Shown here one piece after another: positions 1 to 8,673 of a stretch of DNA of 64,000 bases. The translations under genes and the position numbers were made by a program. Every line of letters starts with the position of its first letter. Positions within the stretch are counted from its first letter, which is position 1. This DNA comes from Aliivibrio sifiae (GTDB lineage Bacteria > Pseudomonadota > Gammaproteobacteria > Enterobacterales > Vibrionaceae): NCBI RefSeq assembly GCF_002954715.1, contig NZ_MSCP01000002.1, positions 1,249,569 to 1,313,568 of the forward strand. Direction: 5' to 3'. The notes under the pieces are model-generated. The model was not told the DNA's origin and ran no database searches. It saw only the letters and a list, made by a program, of their open reading frames with translations.

Positions 1-1
1 T

Positions 2-85
2 GGTTTACTGTTTGCTACGATCTTAACCTTGGTAGTAATTCCTCTCTTTTATGCGATATTTTTTAGAATAAAGACAAGCCAATAA
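2..85 (+). CDS. C-terminal end of an RND efflux transporter (partial, cut by window start)
   Basis: The window opens inside a reading frame giving about 27 residues (GLLFATILTLVVIPLFYAIF and a short basic tail) before TAA at 83-85. This matches the last transmembrane helix of RND (AcrB-type) inner-membrane pumps, where a GG(L)xxxTxLTLxxxPxxY segment precedes the cytoplasmic tail. The rest of the gene lies left of the window, so substrate and partners cannot be judged. A terminator-like hairpin follows about 20 bases later and is shared with the convergent focA gene. Confidence 0.75.
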   Translation, partial: GLLFATILTLVVIPLFYAIFFRIKTSQ

Positions 86-102
86 CTGTAAATTTCAGGT
101 AC

Positions 103-137
103 AAAAAAAAGGAGCGTTCAATACGCTCCTTTCTTTA
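103..137. terminator. Bidirectional intrinsic terminator between the RND gene and focA
   Basis: A-run, then GGAGCG, a 7-base loop, CGCTCC, then a T-rich tract. The arms extend to nine pairs if the flanking AAA/TTT are counted. It has A/U runs on both sides and so can stop transcription arriving from either gene. Confidence 0.8.
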
Positions 138-160
138 CAATCTATGTCAGAAACATAAGA

Positions 161-1009
161 TTAATGGTGATTTGGTTCACGCAGATAGATAATCCAGTAA
201 CCCATACCAACAAAAATACCACCACCGATGATGTTACCAATTGTCACTGGGATCAGATTATTAATCACAAAGTTACTTAGTGTTAAATCAGCAAAATCTA
301 ATGCTGTATAACCACTTGTCGACCAAAACTCTGGAGAAGCAAAAGTTTTTATACCAACAGCCATTGGGATTTGGAACATGTTAGCAATACAGTGCTCAAA
401 ACCTGCAGATACAAACATTGCAACAGGAAGAATCATCACTAAGATTTTATCCGTTAATGTACGGCCAGAGAATGTCATCCATACACCAACACATACCAAT
501 ACATTACACATAAGGCCTAGCGCAACCGCCTGCCAAAAACCGTGATGTAATTTATGCTGTGCAATTTTCATGGTATTAATACCAACAGCACCGCCATCAC
601 TCATGTATTGTTTTGCAACTAGCATGATACCAACTAACAGCATCGCACCAATAAAGTTACCAATATAAACAACAGCCCAGTTAGCACATAAGCTTTTCCA
701 GCTTATTTTTCCACTTGCACGAGCAACTAATGTTAATACCGAGCTGGTAAATAGCTCACCACCAGTAACAACCACTAAAATAAGACCAAGACTGAAGGCT
801 AAACCACCAATAAAGTGAGTCATCCCCCAAGGCATATCTTCAGCACCGGTGGTCACTGTAGTATAAAAGATAAAAGCAATACCAATGTGTATACCAGCGG
901 TAATTGCTAATAAAAATGATTTAAATGGGTCTTTAGTTGCTTTTGCTACGCCAACTTCAGCAGCGCGTTCAGCCATTTGTGGCGGTAATAAAGAGTCGAA
1001 CTGGTTCAT
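161..1009 (-). CDS. focA: Formate channel FocA
   Basis: Inner-membrane formate/nitrite transporter family (FNT) channel that exports or imports formate during fermentation. The protein aligns almost end to end with E. coli FocA as I remember it: N-terminal FDSLLPPQMAERA, ATKDPFKSF, the hydrophobic FNT helices, PVAMFVSAGFEHCIANMF with the conserved pore histidine region, LIPVTIGNIIGGG, and the C-terminus YLREPNHH. I place the start at the internal Met (ATG at 1009), because homology begins there. An in-frame ATG at 1075 would add 22 residues containing an AGGAGG stretch that resembles a ribosome site. No pfl gene is adjacent, unlike the focA-pflB arrangement in enterics. Confidence 0.93.
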   Translation of the reverse strand: MNQFDSLLPPQMAERAAEVGVAKATKDPFKSFLLAITAGIHIGIAFIFYTTVTTGAEDMPWGMTHFIGGLAFSLGLILVVVTGGELFTSSVLTLVARASGKISWKSLCANWAVVYIGNFIGAMLLVGIMLVAKQYMSDGGAVGINTMKIAQHKLHHGFWQAVALGLMCNVLVCVGVWMTFSGRTLTDKILVMILPVAMFVSAGFEHCIANMFQIPMAVGIKTFASPEFWSTSGYTALDFADLTLSNFVINNLIPVTIGNIIGGGIFVGMGYWIIYLREPNHH

Positions 1010-1177
1010 ATTAGAAACATTTTGATACAAGTGAAAAGGAAGTCGGATAATCCTCCTATTTTGTATGGAATACAAGCAATTTTCTGACGTAAAAGCATTA
1101 AAAATGAGAAAATTTACAACGACCTGACAAATAGAAAAAATGAGAGCTAGTTCACACTCAATAAGTAAATATAAGAT

Positions 1178-1363
1178 TTATATTTTGATATCTACCTTAT
1201 CTTTATGCCGACGATCTTCTTTAAATCTTCTCTCATATAAAACAGGTTTTGATGGGTAATTACGTCTCTCTTCCTTTTTACGTAATTCTTCTTGGTATGT
1301 CCCATCAACATCTACCGTTTCTATAATTGTTTCTTTTGAGTTTGGTAAGGATTTTTTATCCAT
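1178..1363 (-). CDS. Small Arg/Lys-rich hypothetical protein (61 aa)
   Basis: I do not recognise a named family. A strong ribosome site (AGGGAGG, 6 bases before ATG) supports a real gene. The protein is soluble and highly charged, and its C-terminal half repeats Glu/Asp-Arg-Arg motifs (EERR, YERR, EDRR). It lies between focA and tag on the same strand, with 168 bases to focA and 61 to tag. Function unknown. Confidence 0.6.
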   Translation of the reverse strand: MDKKSLPNSKETIIETVDVDGTYQEELRKKEERRNYPSKPVLYERRFKEDRRHKDKVDIKI

Positions 1364-1424
1364 AATTGTCCCTCCCTATCTATTGCAGTCTACCTACTTT
1401 AAAACGTTCACATTCAAATGTTAC

Positions 1425-1994
1425 TCATATGTTATTATTAGCATAACAAGGACAATTAACCAAATGATCATTTACAACACCCGTTGCTTGTAAGAATGCA
1501 TAGCAAATAGTTGAACCTACAAACTTAAAACCACGTTTTTTTAAATCTTTACTTAGCTTATCCGATAATTCTGTTGTAGCGGGAACCTCTGCCATTGTAG
1601 CCCAATGATTTATAATCGGTTTATCATCAACGTAACTCCAGAGATACTGAGAAAAACCACCAAACTCTTTTTGTATTTTGATAAATGCATGTGCGTTAGT
1701 TATTACTGAATTAATTTTTAATCGATGACGAACAATACGTGCATCTACCATTAGTGCTTCGACCTTTGCTTCATCGTATTGACTTATTTTTTCAATATCA
1801 AAATTATCAAATAACAATTGATAGCCTTCACGTTTCTTTAAAATAGTCGACCAGCTTAAACCGGCTTGTGCACCTTCCAATGTTAAGCATTCAAATAATT
1901 TGCGTTCATCGTAAACCGGCACCCCCCATTCATTATCATGATAATCTCGATCAAGATCCGATACTTCAGCCCACTCACATCGTTTTTTGTTCAT
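1425..1994 (-). CDS. tag: DNA-3-methyladenine glycosylase I
   Basis: Base-excision repair enzyme that removes 3-methyladenine from alkylated DNA. Length (189 aa) is normal. The zinc-knot ligands of the family are visible: Cys6 and His19 near the N-terminus (KKRCEW, DYHDNEWG) and the C-terminal VNDHLVNCPCY. The catalytic-site segment FECLTLEGAQAGLSW is intact. The ribosome site AAAGGTGAATGAGAA precedes the ATG. It is divergent from the copper operon at 2112. Confidence 0.95.
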   Translation of the reverse strand: MNKKRCEWAEVSDLDRDYHDNEWGVPVYDERKLFECLTLEGAQAGLSWSTILKKREGYQLLFDNFDIEKISQYDEAKVEALMVDARIVRHRLKINSVITNAHAFIKIQKEFGGFSQYLWSYVDDKPIINHWATMAEVPATTELSDKLSKDLKKRGFKFVGSTICYAFLQATGVVNDHLVNCPCYANNNI

Positions 1995-2111
1995 TTCTCA
2001 TTCACCTTTGCTTTAGGTTATTAACTAAGCTCACATTACCACAACAAGTATTCTATCCAGAATTTACCTTATGTTACCATTTATGCATATTTTTCTTGAG
2101 CCATTATCTAT

Positions 2112-2552
2112 ATGAAGATGCTTACTTCTACGGTTAAAATTTTATCGCTACTAGCCTTATTCTTTATCGGTTTCTTTTTCTCAGAGCTAACAACATTAGT
2201 AAAGAGTCACATAACACCGACAATTACTGTTGAAGAAAGTTGTCAATTATCTAGCCATGCTTGTGTAAAAAACGGCGTAACAATTAAATTAGAGAGGGAT
2301 ACATTAACACCTTTAGAATCTAGTTCTATTAGTGTTAATTGGCCAAACTCTATGGCTGAAAATATTGTGGTTTCTCTTGAAGGACTAGATATGTCTATGG
2401 GAAAGCCTCTCTTTCAATTGCATAAAACAACAAGCGAAACCTATGAAGGTAAGATCTTATTGCCAATATGCACCCAAAATACCATGACATGGATTGGAAC
2501 CATCAGTGACGGTTCAAACTCAATTCCTATTTCATTAAAGGCTGTACAATGA
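2112..2552 (+). CDS. Membrane-anchored FixH/YtkA-like protein, first gene of copper-delivery operon
   Basis: 146 aa with one N-terminal transmembrane segment (residues about 8-30) and an extracytoplasmic domain containing Cys43, Cys50 and Cys118. The C-terminal part (EGLDMSMGKP, then TYEGKI and MTWIG) resembles the beta-sandwich of FixH/YtkA-type proteins, in which a methionine-rich strand precedes a GxY/YxG turn; this is a loose pattern match. Its stop overlaps the SCO1 start (ATGA), so the two are translationally coupled. It probably takes part in copper insertion into a membrane oxidase or cuproprotein, inferred only from context. Confidence 0.6.
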   Translation: MKMLTSTVKILSLLALFFIGFFFSELTTLVKSHITPTITVEESCQLSSHACVKNGVTIKLERDTLTPLESSSISVNWPNSMAENIVVSLEGLDMSMGKPLFQLHKTTSETYEGKILLPICTQNTMTWIGTISDGSNSIPISLKAVQ

Positions 2553-3106
2553 AAAAAACCATACTGATTATCGCTCTGATTCTATTAGGATTTGGCGCTA
2601 AACAAGCTTACCTATCTTTTTCCAAAGCAGACACTGCACTTTATGGATTAGAAAATAAAAAAATCGCTCTGTTCGATCTGAATGATCCTCGTATCCGTAT
2701 CGTTTACTTTGGGTTTACTCGCTGCCCAGATGTATGTCCAACCTCTCTCGCCATGTTGTCTGGTGCATTAAACCAAATAGACGCCAACACGCTGGCTCAA
2801 TTTCGTCCAATATTTATTACGCTTGATCCAGAAAGAGACAACCCTGAGCATTCCGCCGAATATGCTCACTACTTTCATTCTACTATCGAAGGCTCCTCTG
2901 GATCTCTAGAAGCAATAACAATGCTAGCCGAGCGCTATGGCGTTATCTTTCATAAAACAGAACTCGCAGACTCTGCATTAGAGTATACGATTGACCACTC
3001 TTCTTACTTTTATTTTTTAAAACCCGACGGCACTTTAATAACAAAAGTACCTCACACCACAACTCCAGAACCAATCGTGGAAGCGATACTTTCTCTTTCA
3101 CAATAA
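2549..3106 (+). CDS. SCO1/SenC family copper chaperone
   Basis: Thioredoxin-fold, membrane-anchored protein (N-terminal helix residues about 4-22) that delivers Cu to the CuA site of cytochrome oxidase or keeps its cysteines reduced. The diagnostic CxxxC is present (TRCPDVCPT, Cys59 and Cys63), as are LDPERDNPE and the third copper ligand His150 (YTIDHSSYFY). Length 185 aa is typical. It overlaps the upstream gene by four bases and is followed by a PCuAC gene, a pairing often seen for oxidase metallation. No oxidase subunit gene is nearby. Confidence 0.93.
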   Translation: MKKTILIIALILLGFGAKQAYLSFSKADTALYGLENKKIALFDLNDPRIRIVYFGFTRCPDVCPTSLAMLSGALNQIDANTLAQFRPIFITLDPERDNPEHSAEYAHYFHSTIEGSSGSLEAITMLAERYGVIFHKTELADSALEYTIDHSSYFYFLKPDGTLITKVPHTTTPEPIVEAILSLSQ

Positions 3107-3151
3107 TAATTAGTGTCAATCATTGACCATAACCCTTTAAAGGAATATCTA

Positions 3152-3598
3152 ATGAAAAAAACAATCTTTGCTCTAAGTGCACTTTTATTAAGCTCAACGG
3201 CTTTTGCTCAAAGCGAATTGGTAATTGAAAACCCATATGCGCGCGCAACACCACCAAATGCCGTTAATAGCGCAATCTTCATGACAATTAAAAATACAGG
3301 CAATGAAGATCGCACATTAATATCAGCAAGCACATCAATAGCTAAAAAAGTGGAACTTCATACTGTAGTTAAAACCGACGGAATGATGAAAATGCGCGAA
3401 GTTGATACCATTGATATCCCAAAAAACAAAGATGTGATGCTAAAACCTGGTGGCCTGCACATTATGTTATTTGAACTAACACAACCCTTAAAAGAAGAAG
3501 AGTTTATTGATGTGACACTAAACTTCAAAAATGGTGATAAAGAACAATTCAAAGCACCAGTGAAGAAAGTAATGGCCGGCATGAAACACAAAATGTAA
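3152..3598 (+). CDS. Periplasmic copper chaperone PCuAC
   Basis: 148 aa with a Sec signal peptide ending ...STAFAQ. The Cu(I)-binding signature of the PCuAC (DUF461) family, H-x10-M-x21-H-x-M, is exact: His in VELHTVV, Met in MMKMREV, then GGLHIM. The start is set at the ATG at 3152, preceded by AAAGGAATATCT. An upstream in-frame start at 3113 would put 13 residues in front of the signal peptide. The protein works with SCO1 in periplasmic copper delivery. Confidence 0.95.
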   Translation: MKKTIFALSALLLSSTAFAQSELVIENPYARATPPNAVNSAIFMTIKNTGNEDRTLISASTSIAKKVELHTVVKTDGMMKMREVDTIDIPKNKDVMLKPGGLHIMLFELTQPLKEEEFIDVTLNFKNGDKEQFKAPVKKVMAGMKHKM

Positions 3599-3720
3599 TG
3601 CTAATCTGGTTTAATACCATTATGTCTTTCTACTAAATCAAAATGTCTGATTAAAGATATATATATTTTAATAGACCTGTCAAACTACATCTCATTACCT
3701 ATTAACGAGATGCAGATCAC

Positions 3721-4617
3721 ATGTATTACCTATTACCATTATTTACCGTCCTGATCTGGGGTGGTAACTCTATCATAAATAAAATGGCTGCATCGGCTAT
3801 AGAACCAAGTGCTATGAGTTTTTATCGTTGGGCATTTGCAATGCTTTTATTAACTCCATTTTGTTTGCCTTCAGTCATTAAATCACGTCATGTTATTCGC
3901 CCTTACCTTTCTAAATTGGCATTTTTGGCATTACTTGGCATGGTATTAAATCAGTCTTTAGGTTATTACGCGGGGTTAACGACAACAGCATCTAACATGT
4001 CATTAATTACCTCTTTAGTCCCCTTAATTAGTATCTTTCTTAGCTTACCTTTATTGGGTAAACGCATTTCCAAATTAAGTATTGTAGGTGCAGTAATTTC
4101 ATTAGCAGGGCTGACATTTATGCTTGGTCATGGAGATATTACTTTCTTCTTACATCAGCCTATAACTGAAGGCGATGGCTTGATGGTAATCGCTGCCTGC
4201 TCTTATGCTGCTTATTGTGTTTTACTCAAACGTTGGAAAATGCCAATCTCTAGTTGGCAGTTAATTTATATGCAGGGCATATTTGCAGTTGCTATGCTAA
4301 CGCCACTATGGTTGACCAGCGACAGTTTATTACCAACTGAACGTTCTATTCCTCTTATTATGTACGCATCAATTGCCGCGTCTATTTTAGCGCCTTGGAT
4401 GTGGGTAAAAGCCATTGATGTCATTGGTGCAGAATCAAGTGCGATGTTCATGAATTTGCTACCAGTGGTTGCAGTGTCACTTGCCGCAATTTTACTCGGA
4501 GAGAAGATTGAGAGTTATCATTTAATGGGTGGGTTAATGGTTATTTCTGGTGTCATTTTAGCTCAAGTAAAAACTAAAAAAGCCAAACAAGAAGCAAGTG
4601 TACTCGTTAAAGCATAA
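3721..4617 (+). CDS. EamA/DMT-superfamily transporter
   Basis: 298 aa, about ten transmembrane helices in two homologous halves (EamA domains about 3-137 and 152-285). Typical motifs are WGGNS near the N-terminus, SFYRWAFA in helix 2 and LLGEKI before the last helix. Family members export amino acids, nucleosides or other metabolites; the substrate cannot be read from sequence. The gene is probably monocistronic, with a strong terminator 27 bases after its stop. Confidence 0.88.
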   Translation: MYYLLPLFTVLIWGGNSIINKMAASAIEPSAMSFYRWAFAMLLLTPFCLPSVIKSRHVIRPYLSKLAFLALLGMVLNQSLGYYAGLTTTASNMSLITSLVPLISIFLSLPLLGKRISKLSIVGAVISLAGLTFMLGHGDITFFLHQPITEGDGLMVIAACSYAAYCVLLKRWKMPISSWQLIYMQGIFAVAMLTPLWLTSDSLLPTERSIPLIMYASIAASILAPWMWVKAIDVIGAESSAMFMNLLPVVAVSLAAILLGEKIESYHLMGGLMVISGVILAQVKTKKAKQEASVLVKA

Positions 4618-4643
4618 TCATTATTGATAATGAATTTATATAG

Positions 4644-4680
4644 AAAAGCCGACTATCTGCTAGTCGGCTTTTTCGTTTTG
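4644..4680. terminator. Intrinsic terminator (bidirectional) after the EamA gene
   Basis: 11-bp perfect stem AAAGCCGACTA/TAGTCGGCTTT with a 5-base loop and T-rich tail on the + strand. The minus strand also ends in TTTTC, so it can serve the convergent YdcH-like gene. Confidence 0.9.
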
Positions 4681-4697
4681 AGTTCAATCACTTGATA

Positions 4698-4955
4698 TTA
4701 ATTACTTGCGGTCTCATGATGCGCTGTCAGTTGCTTATACAGAATGTCTTTTAACTCCATACGCTGCAACTTTAATGTATTCATATTTTCATCATCAATT
4801 GGACTGCCTGATATTTCCAATTCTCTAATGTCATAATCCAGTTGATGGTATTTCTGTAGCTCAGCCTTGAATGTAGAATCGTCGTGATTTAGCTGAACAA
4901 TGTCTAATTTAAGCTCCGGAAAATCTAAGATAAAAGCATGGTTTTCATTTAGCAT
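4698..4955 (-). CDS. YdcH-like DUF465 protein
   Basis: Small soluble helical protein of the DUF465/YdcH family, whose function is unknown. The core KYHQLDYDIRELE ... LKLQRMELKDILYKQL matches the family's pattern of HxxLDxxIxxLE and LKxxKLxLKD. I choose the Met at 4955 because AAGGGA lies seven bases before it. Starts at 4961 or 5036 are possible, but the longer one adds residues the family lacks. It sits between the siderophore operon and a terminator. Confidence 0.75.
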   Translation of the reverse strand: MLNENHAFILDFPELKLDIVQLNHDDSTFKAELQKYHQLDYDIRELEISGSPIDDENMNTLKLQRMELKDILYKQLTAHHETASN

Positions 4956-5092
4956 TGGCATTCCCTTTTCAATCAGATTGCCCTCAGTATAAGAGGTATT
5001 TCTGAAAATAAATGTGGGGTGTAGCTCAAAAATCATTAAGATAAAAAACGAATTAATTAACCATTCATAACGCTTTATTATCTATAATTACG

Positions 5093-5896
5093 TTAAGCTC
5101 CTGCTAACTGATCTTCATGCTTAGCAACTTTATGCCCATCTTCTGTGCAGCCTTCTTTCCAATAACTACTGATATAAATATCATCTTTATCTATTTCTTT
5201 CTCATTACGGAAATACGTACGAAGCTGCTTCATATTATTAAACTCACACGCACTCCAAATAGCCACTCGACCTGGTTTCCATACTTGAGCACGAACAATA
5301 TTAATTAATTTACTTTCTGTTAAACCATCTTGCTGTTTAACCACCCAGACTATATTAATACCCTCAGGTTTAACCAATACTTGCTTGTCTGACTCATGAT
5401 TAATTTCAATCACTGCATAACCAATTGCGCCTGATGGCAGTACTTCTAACTTTGCAGATAACGCTGGTAATGCCGTCATGTCTGCTACTAAGAAAAACCA
5501 ATCTGCCTCTTTAGTAAGCCCTTTGATTGAACCAGGACCAACAATAGAAATTTGACTACCTACTTTAACTTGTTGTGACCAATTAGACGCAAAACCACCA
5601 CTATCAGCATTAACACAATCAACAGAGTGATGATGACGTACAAAATCCACATCTAATTCGTTCTGCTCTTTACGTAAATGACGAATAGTATAGGTACGCA
5701 TTTTAGGACGTTCGCCTTCCTCTATCCCAGAAAGATCTGTTCCACCATTCTCATTAAACAATAGCTTGATGTACCCGCCTTCGCTCTCGGTTTCAAAATC
5801 AGATAAATCACCAGCTTTAAACGTAATACGCTGCATATTTTTTGTTAGCAGTACGTTGTTGATGACGGTTAATACTCGTGGTGATGGCTTACTCAT
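5093..5896 (-). CDS. Siderophore-interacting protein (ViuB-type ferric-siderophore reductase)
   Basis: Cytoplasmic FAD/NAD(P)H flavoprotein that reduces ferric siderophore to release iron. The FAD-binding motif RTYTIR is at about residues 69-74, followed by the SIP C-terminal domain with ISSYWKEGCTEDGHK, which is characteristic of ViuB-like proteins. It is the last gene of a five-gene uptake operon, 34 bases behind the ATPase gene. Two starts are possible (5902 or 5896); AAGGAAC lies closer to an ideal distance for the second. Confidence 0.9.
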   Translation of the reverse strand: MSKPSPRVLTVINNVLLTKNMQRITFKAGDLSDFETESEGGYIKLLFNENGGTDLSGIEEGERPKMRTYTIRHLRKEQNELDVDFVRHHHSVDCVNADSGGFASNWSQQVKVGSQISIVGPGSIKGLTKEADWFFLVADMTALPALSAKLEVLPSGAIGYAVIEINHESDKQVLVKPEGINIVWVVKQQDGLTESKLINIVRAQVWKPGRVAIWSACEFNNMKQLRTYFRNEKEIDKDDIYISSYWKEGCTEDGHKVAKHEDQLAGA

Positions 5897-5930
5897 AAAC
5901 ATGTTCCTTATCTTTTCTATGTACCATCAA

Positions 5931-6692
5931 TTACTGACCGTAGTACATACAAATACGTTGCCCATTAACTTCATGGATATCAAAGTCTGTTTCATAAATC
6001 TCTGAAAGAACCTCTTTTCTAATGACTTCAGCAACCGTTCCATTGGCAACAACTTTACCTTTCTTTAATGCCACGATATTGTCTGAATAGCATGATGCAA
6101 AATTAATATCATGAATAACAATCACGACCGCTTTGCCTAACTCATGAGCTAACGTTTTAATGTTTTTCATGATTTGCAATGAATGTTTAATATCAAGATT
6201 ATTCAATGGCTCATCCAAAAATACGTAATCTGTATCCTGAGCTACGACCATCGCAATAAAAGCTAATTGACGTTGGCCACCACTCAATTCGTCTAAATAT
6301 TTACTTTGGATTGCCGTTAAATCAAGATAATTAATGGCATTGTCAATCACCTCATTATCATGTTTAGTTAATTTACCTTGGCTGTAAGGAAAGCGACCAA
6401 AAGCCACCAATTCACGCACGGTAAAACGCATATTTAAATGATTTGATTGACGAAGTACCGACAGCTTTTTTGCTAATGCCTTTGTGCCCCAATCGACCAC
6501 TTCTTGATTTTCGATCAGCACACTACCGCTGTCTTTCGCTAACAGACGGCTTGCCATTGATAAGACCGTACTTTTACCTGCGCCGTTAGGTCCAATGATT
6601 GACGTCACTTCTCCTTTAATGAAAGAAGCTGATGCTTGATCAACCACTTTTTGTTGACCAAATGATTTAGATAATTGAGATAATGAAATCAT
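5931..6692 (-). CDS. Ferric-siderophore ABC transporter ATPase (VctC/FatE-like)
   Basis: 253 aa FecE-type ATP-binding subunit. Walker A GPNGAGKST at residues 34-42, Q-loop in VLRQSNHL, ABC signature LSGGQRQ, Walker B YVFLDEPLNNLD, and the switch His in VIHDIN are all intact. It powers uptake through the two permeases encoded just upstream, with 8 bases separating it from the second permease stop. The VctC/FatE relationship is from memory of Vibrio catechol-siderophore systems. Confidence 0.93.
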   Translation of the reverse strand: MISLSQLSKSFGQQKVVDQASASFIKGEVTSIIGPNGAGKSTVLSMASRLLAKDSGSVLIENQEVVDWGTKALAKKLSVLRQSNHLNMRFTVRELVAFGRFPYSQGKLTKHDNEVIDNAINYLDLTAIQSKYLDELSGGQRQLAFIAMVVAQDTDYVFLDEPLNNLDIKHSLQIMKNIKTLAHELGKAVVIVIHDINFASCYSDNIVALKKGKVVANGTVAEVIRKEVLSEIYETDFDIHEVNGQRICMYYGQ

Positions 6693-6700
6693 ACGTTTCT

Positions 6701-7651
6701 CTATTGAATTTTTTGTCTAACTAGCAGTGATAAGAAATACAAACCACCGATAAAATTAATTACTACGCTTAATGTTGTTTCAAACTTAAAGATGTTTTCG
6801 ATGGCCCACTGCCCAGAAAGCAACATAGACATCGCCATTAAACTGCTGCCCAATAACAAAGTTCGATGACGGTAAGTATGAAAGAATTCTTTAGCTAAGT
6901 TTGCCACTAATAAACCAAAGAACATCACAGGACCAACTAACGCTGTAGATACCGAAATTAGAATCGCCACTAAAATAAGTACGTGTTTAGTTACCTTACT
7001 TACATCAACACCTAAACTTATGGCGTTATCATTATCAAGCCAAAATACATCAAGGATAGTCGACATTCGGAACAATACCCCACTAATAAGCAATAAAGGA
7101 ATAACGCAGAAATACACTAACTCTTTATTAATATTATTAAAGCTCGCAAACATACTTGATTGAATCGACGCAAAATCATTTGGATCAACCAACATCATAA
7201 AGAAAGAAGATATATTCGAGAATAATTGCCCAAAAATCACACCAAGCAACAATAACGTAATCACATTGCTGTTGTTCTTCTTAAAATAAAAACCAAATAG
7301 CAATAATGAAAAACCGATCATAATGACAACTGATAAAGCAAAGTTAACAAATGGATTAATAACTAAAATACTAATGCTGCCAAAAATCACAACGACCAAG
7401 ACTTGAGTTAACAAATACAAGGCATCAAATCCCATAATACTCGGGGTTAAAATACGGTTATGTGTAATGGTTTGAAACACCAATGATGATTGAGCAATCG
7501 CAATACTGGCCAATACCATTGCCAATACTTTAGGTACTCGACGAGATAAGAAGTACTCGTAATTTGATGCATCCAACCCAATACCAATAAATAAAAACGT
7601 AAACAGAACCGTAATGAATGCTAACCCTGTTAATTTAATTGAATCAAACAT
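6701..7651 (-). CDS. Ferric-siderophore ABC permease 2 (VctG/FatC-like)
   Basis: 316 aa FecCD-family inner-membrane permease with about 8-10 helices. Near the N-terminus RRVPKVLAMVLASIAIAQSS matches the family's R.PR.l.a.l.G..la.sG segment, and the LVGPVMFFGLLVANLA segment corresponds to the cytoplasmic coupling region (G(P)xxFxGLxxPH). The start overlaps the upstream permease stop by eight bases, so the pair is coupled and forms a heterodimeric channel. Confidence 0.92.
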   Translation of the reverse strand: MFDSIKLTGLAFITVLFTFLFIGIGLDASNYEYFLSRRVPKVLAMVLASIAIAQSSLVFQTITHNRILTPSIMGFDALYLLTQVLVVVIFGSISILVINPFVNFALSVVIMIGFSLLLFGFYFKKNNSNVITLLLLGVIFGQLFSNISSFFMMLVDPNDFASIQSSMFASFNNINKELVYFCVIPLLLISGVLFRMSTILDVFWLDNDNAISLGVDVSKVTKHVLILVAILISVSTALVGPVMFFGLLVANLAKEFFHTYRHRTLLLGSSLMAMSMLLSGQWAIENIFKFETTLSVVINFIGGLYFLSLLVRQKIQ

Positions 7652-8579
7652 TCTGTTTTCCTTTCACGATAAAGCCAATAAATACGACACCACCAAGAAT
7701 ACTAATGATCATTGAGATTGGAATTTCATAAGGGAAGATAACAATACGACCAACCAAATCACAAACAAGAATAAGAATGGCTCCTACAATCGCGGTTAGT
7801 GGAATATTTTTACGTAAATTATCACCATAAAATTGCGCGACTAAATTTGGCACAATTAAACCCAAAAACGGCAATTGACCAACAATCATAACTACCGTTG
7901 CTGACATCACTGATACCAGCATAATCCCAATAAACAACACTTGTTTGTATTTGAGGCCAATATTAGTGGCAAAATCTTTCCCCATACCAACAGCAGAAAG
8001 ACGAGTTGCATACCAATAGCTAATTATTGATATGGGTATCGCAATATAAAGCAGTTCATAGTTACCTTGAAGAATGCTAGCAAAATTCGCAACAGTCCAT
8101 GCTGAGAGGTTTTGAACAGCATCATATTTGTAAGCAATAAAGGTCGCCGCAGAGGAAACAACATTACCAAAAATAATTCCGACTAAAGGTACAAAGATGG
8201 CGTTTTTGAATTGAATACGATGGATAAATTGAATGAACAATAATGTACCAGCAATCGACATACCAAAAATTAACAGTAAATTATCTCCATGACCAAAAAT
8301 GACTAAGCTAAGCACATAACCAAGCATTGCACATTCAATCGTTCCTGATGTAGAAGGGGCAGCAAATCGATTCTGACTGATCTGTTGCATAATTAAGCCT
8401 GCAATACTAAGGCCTGCTCCTGATAACAAAACAGCTAATAAGCGTGGTAAACGGCTAACGGCAAGTAACTCTAACGCCTCGGTATCACCACTGAAAATAG
8501 CGTTCAAAGGCAAGTCAGCAACACCAATAAATACAGAAGAAAAGCTCAATACAATAAGAACAAGCAATAACTTTTTCAA
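7644..8579 (-). CDS. Ferric-siderophore ABC permease 1 (VctD/FatD-like), probable TTG start
   Basis: FecCD-family permease; RLPRLLAVLLSGAGLSIAGL and GQLPFLGLIVPNLVAQ are family hallmarks. No ATG exists near the N-terminus. I choose the TTG at 8579 because GAGG lies five bases before it and the protein then begins KKLLLVLIVL, a normal first helix. A TTG at 8600 would put the start inside the hairpin at 8599-8630. A rare start codon behind a hairpin suggests lower expression than the binding-protein gene, as is usual for ABC operons. Confidence 0.88.
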   Translation of the reverse strand: MKKLLLVLIVLSFSSVFIGVADLPLNAIFSGDTEALELLAVSRLPRLLAVLLSGAGLSIAGLIMQQISQNRFAAPSTSGTIECAMLGYVLSLVIFGHGDNLLLIFGMSIAGTLLFIQFIHRIQFKNAIFVPLVGIIFGNVVSSAATFIAYKYDAVQNLSAWTVANFASILQGNYELLYIAIPISIISYWYATRLSAVGMGKDFATNIGLKYKQVLFIGIMLVSVMSATVVMIVGQLPFLGLIVPNLVAQFYGDNLRKNIPLTAIVGAILILVCDLVGRIVIFPYEIPISMIISILGGVVFIGFIVKGKQNV

Positions 8580-8598
8580 AGCTAACCTCAGCCTGAAC

Positions 8599-8630
8599 AA
8601 GCGTGCTATCTCAAAAGAAATAGCACGCTT
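8599..8630 (-). promoter_or_regulatory. Intercistronic hairpin between binding protein and permease genes
   Basis: Perfect 11-bp inverted repeat AAGCGTGCTAT/ATAGCACGCTT with a 10-base loop, placed between the stop of the siderophore-binding protein gene and the permease start. There is no U-run after it, so it looks like an RNA-stabilising or partial-attenuation element rather than a full terminator. It can separate expression levels of binding protein and permeases. Confidence 0.7.
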
Positions 8631-8673
8631 AAAGGGGAATTAAATGTGAGTTATAAATATTAGGAGTACTCGC

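Noticed and set aside
3688-3712. CATCTC/GAGATG inverted repeat before the EamA gene
   Set aside because: Only six pairs with a 13-base loop near the start codon; too weak to call an operator or riboswitch.
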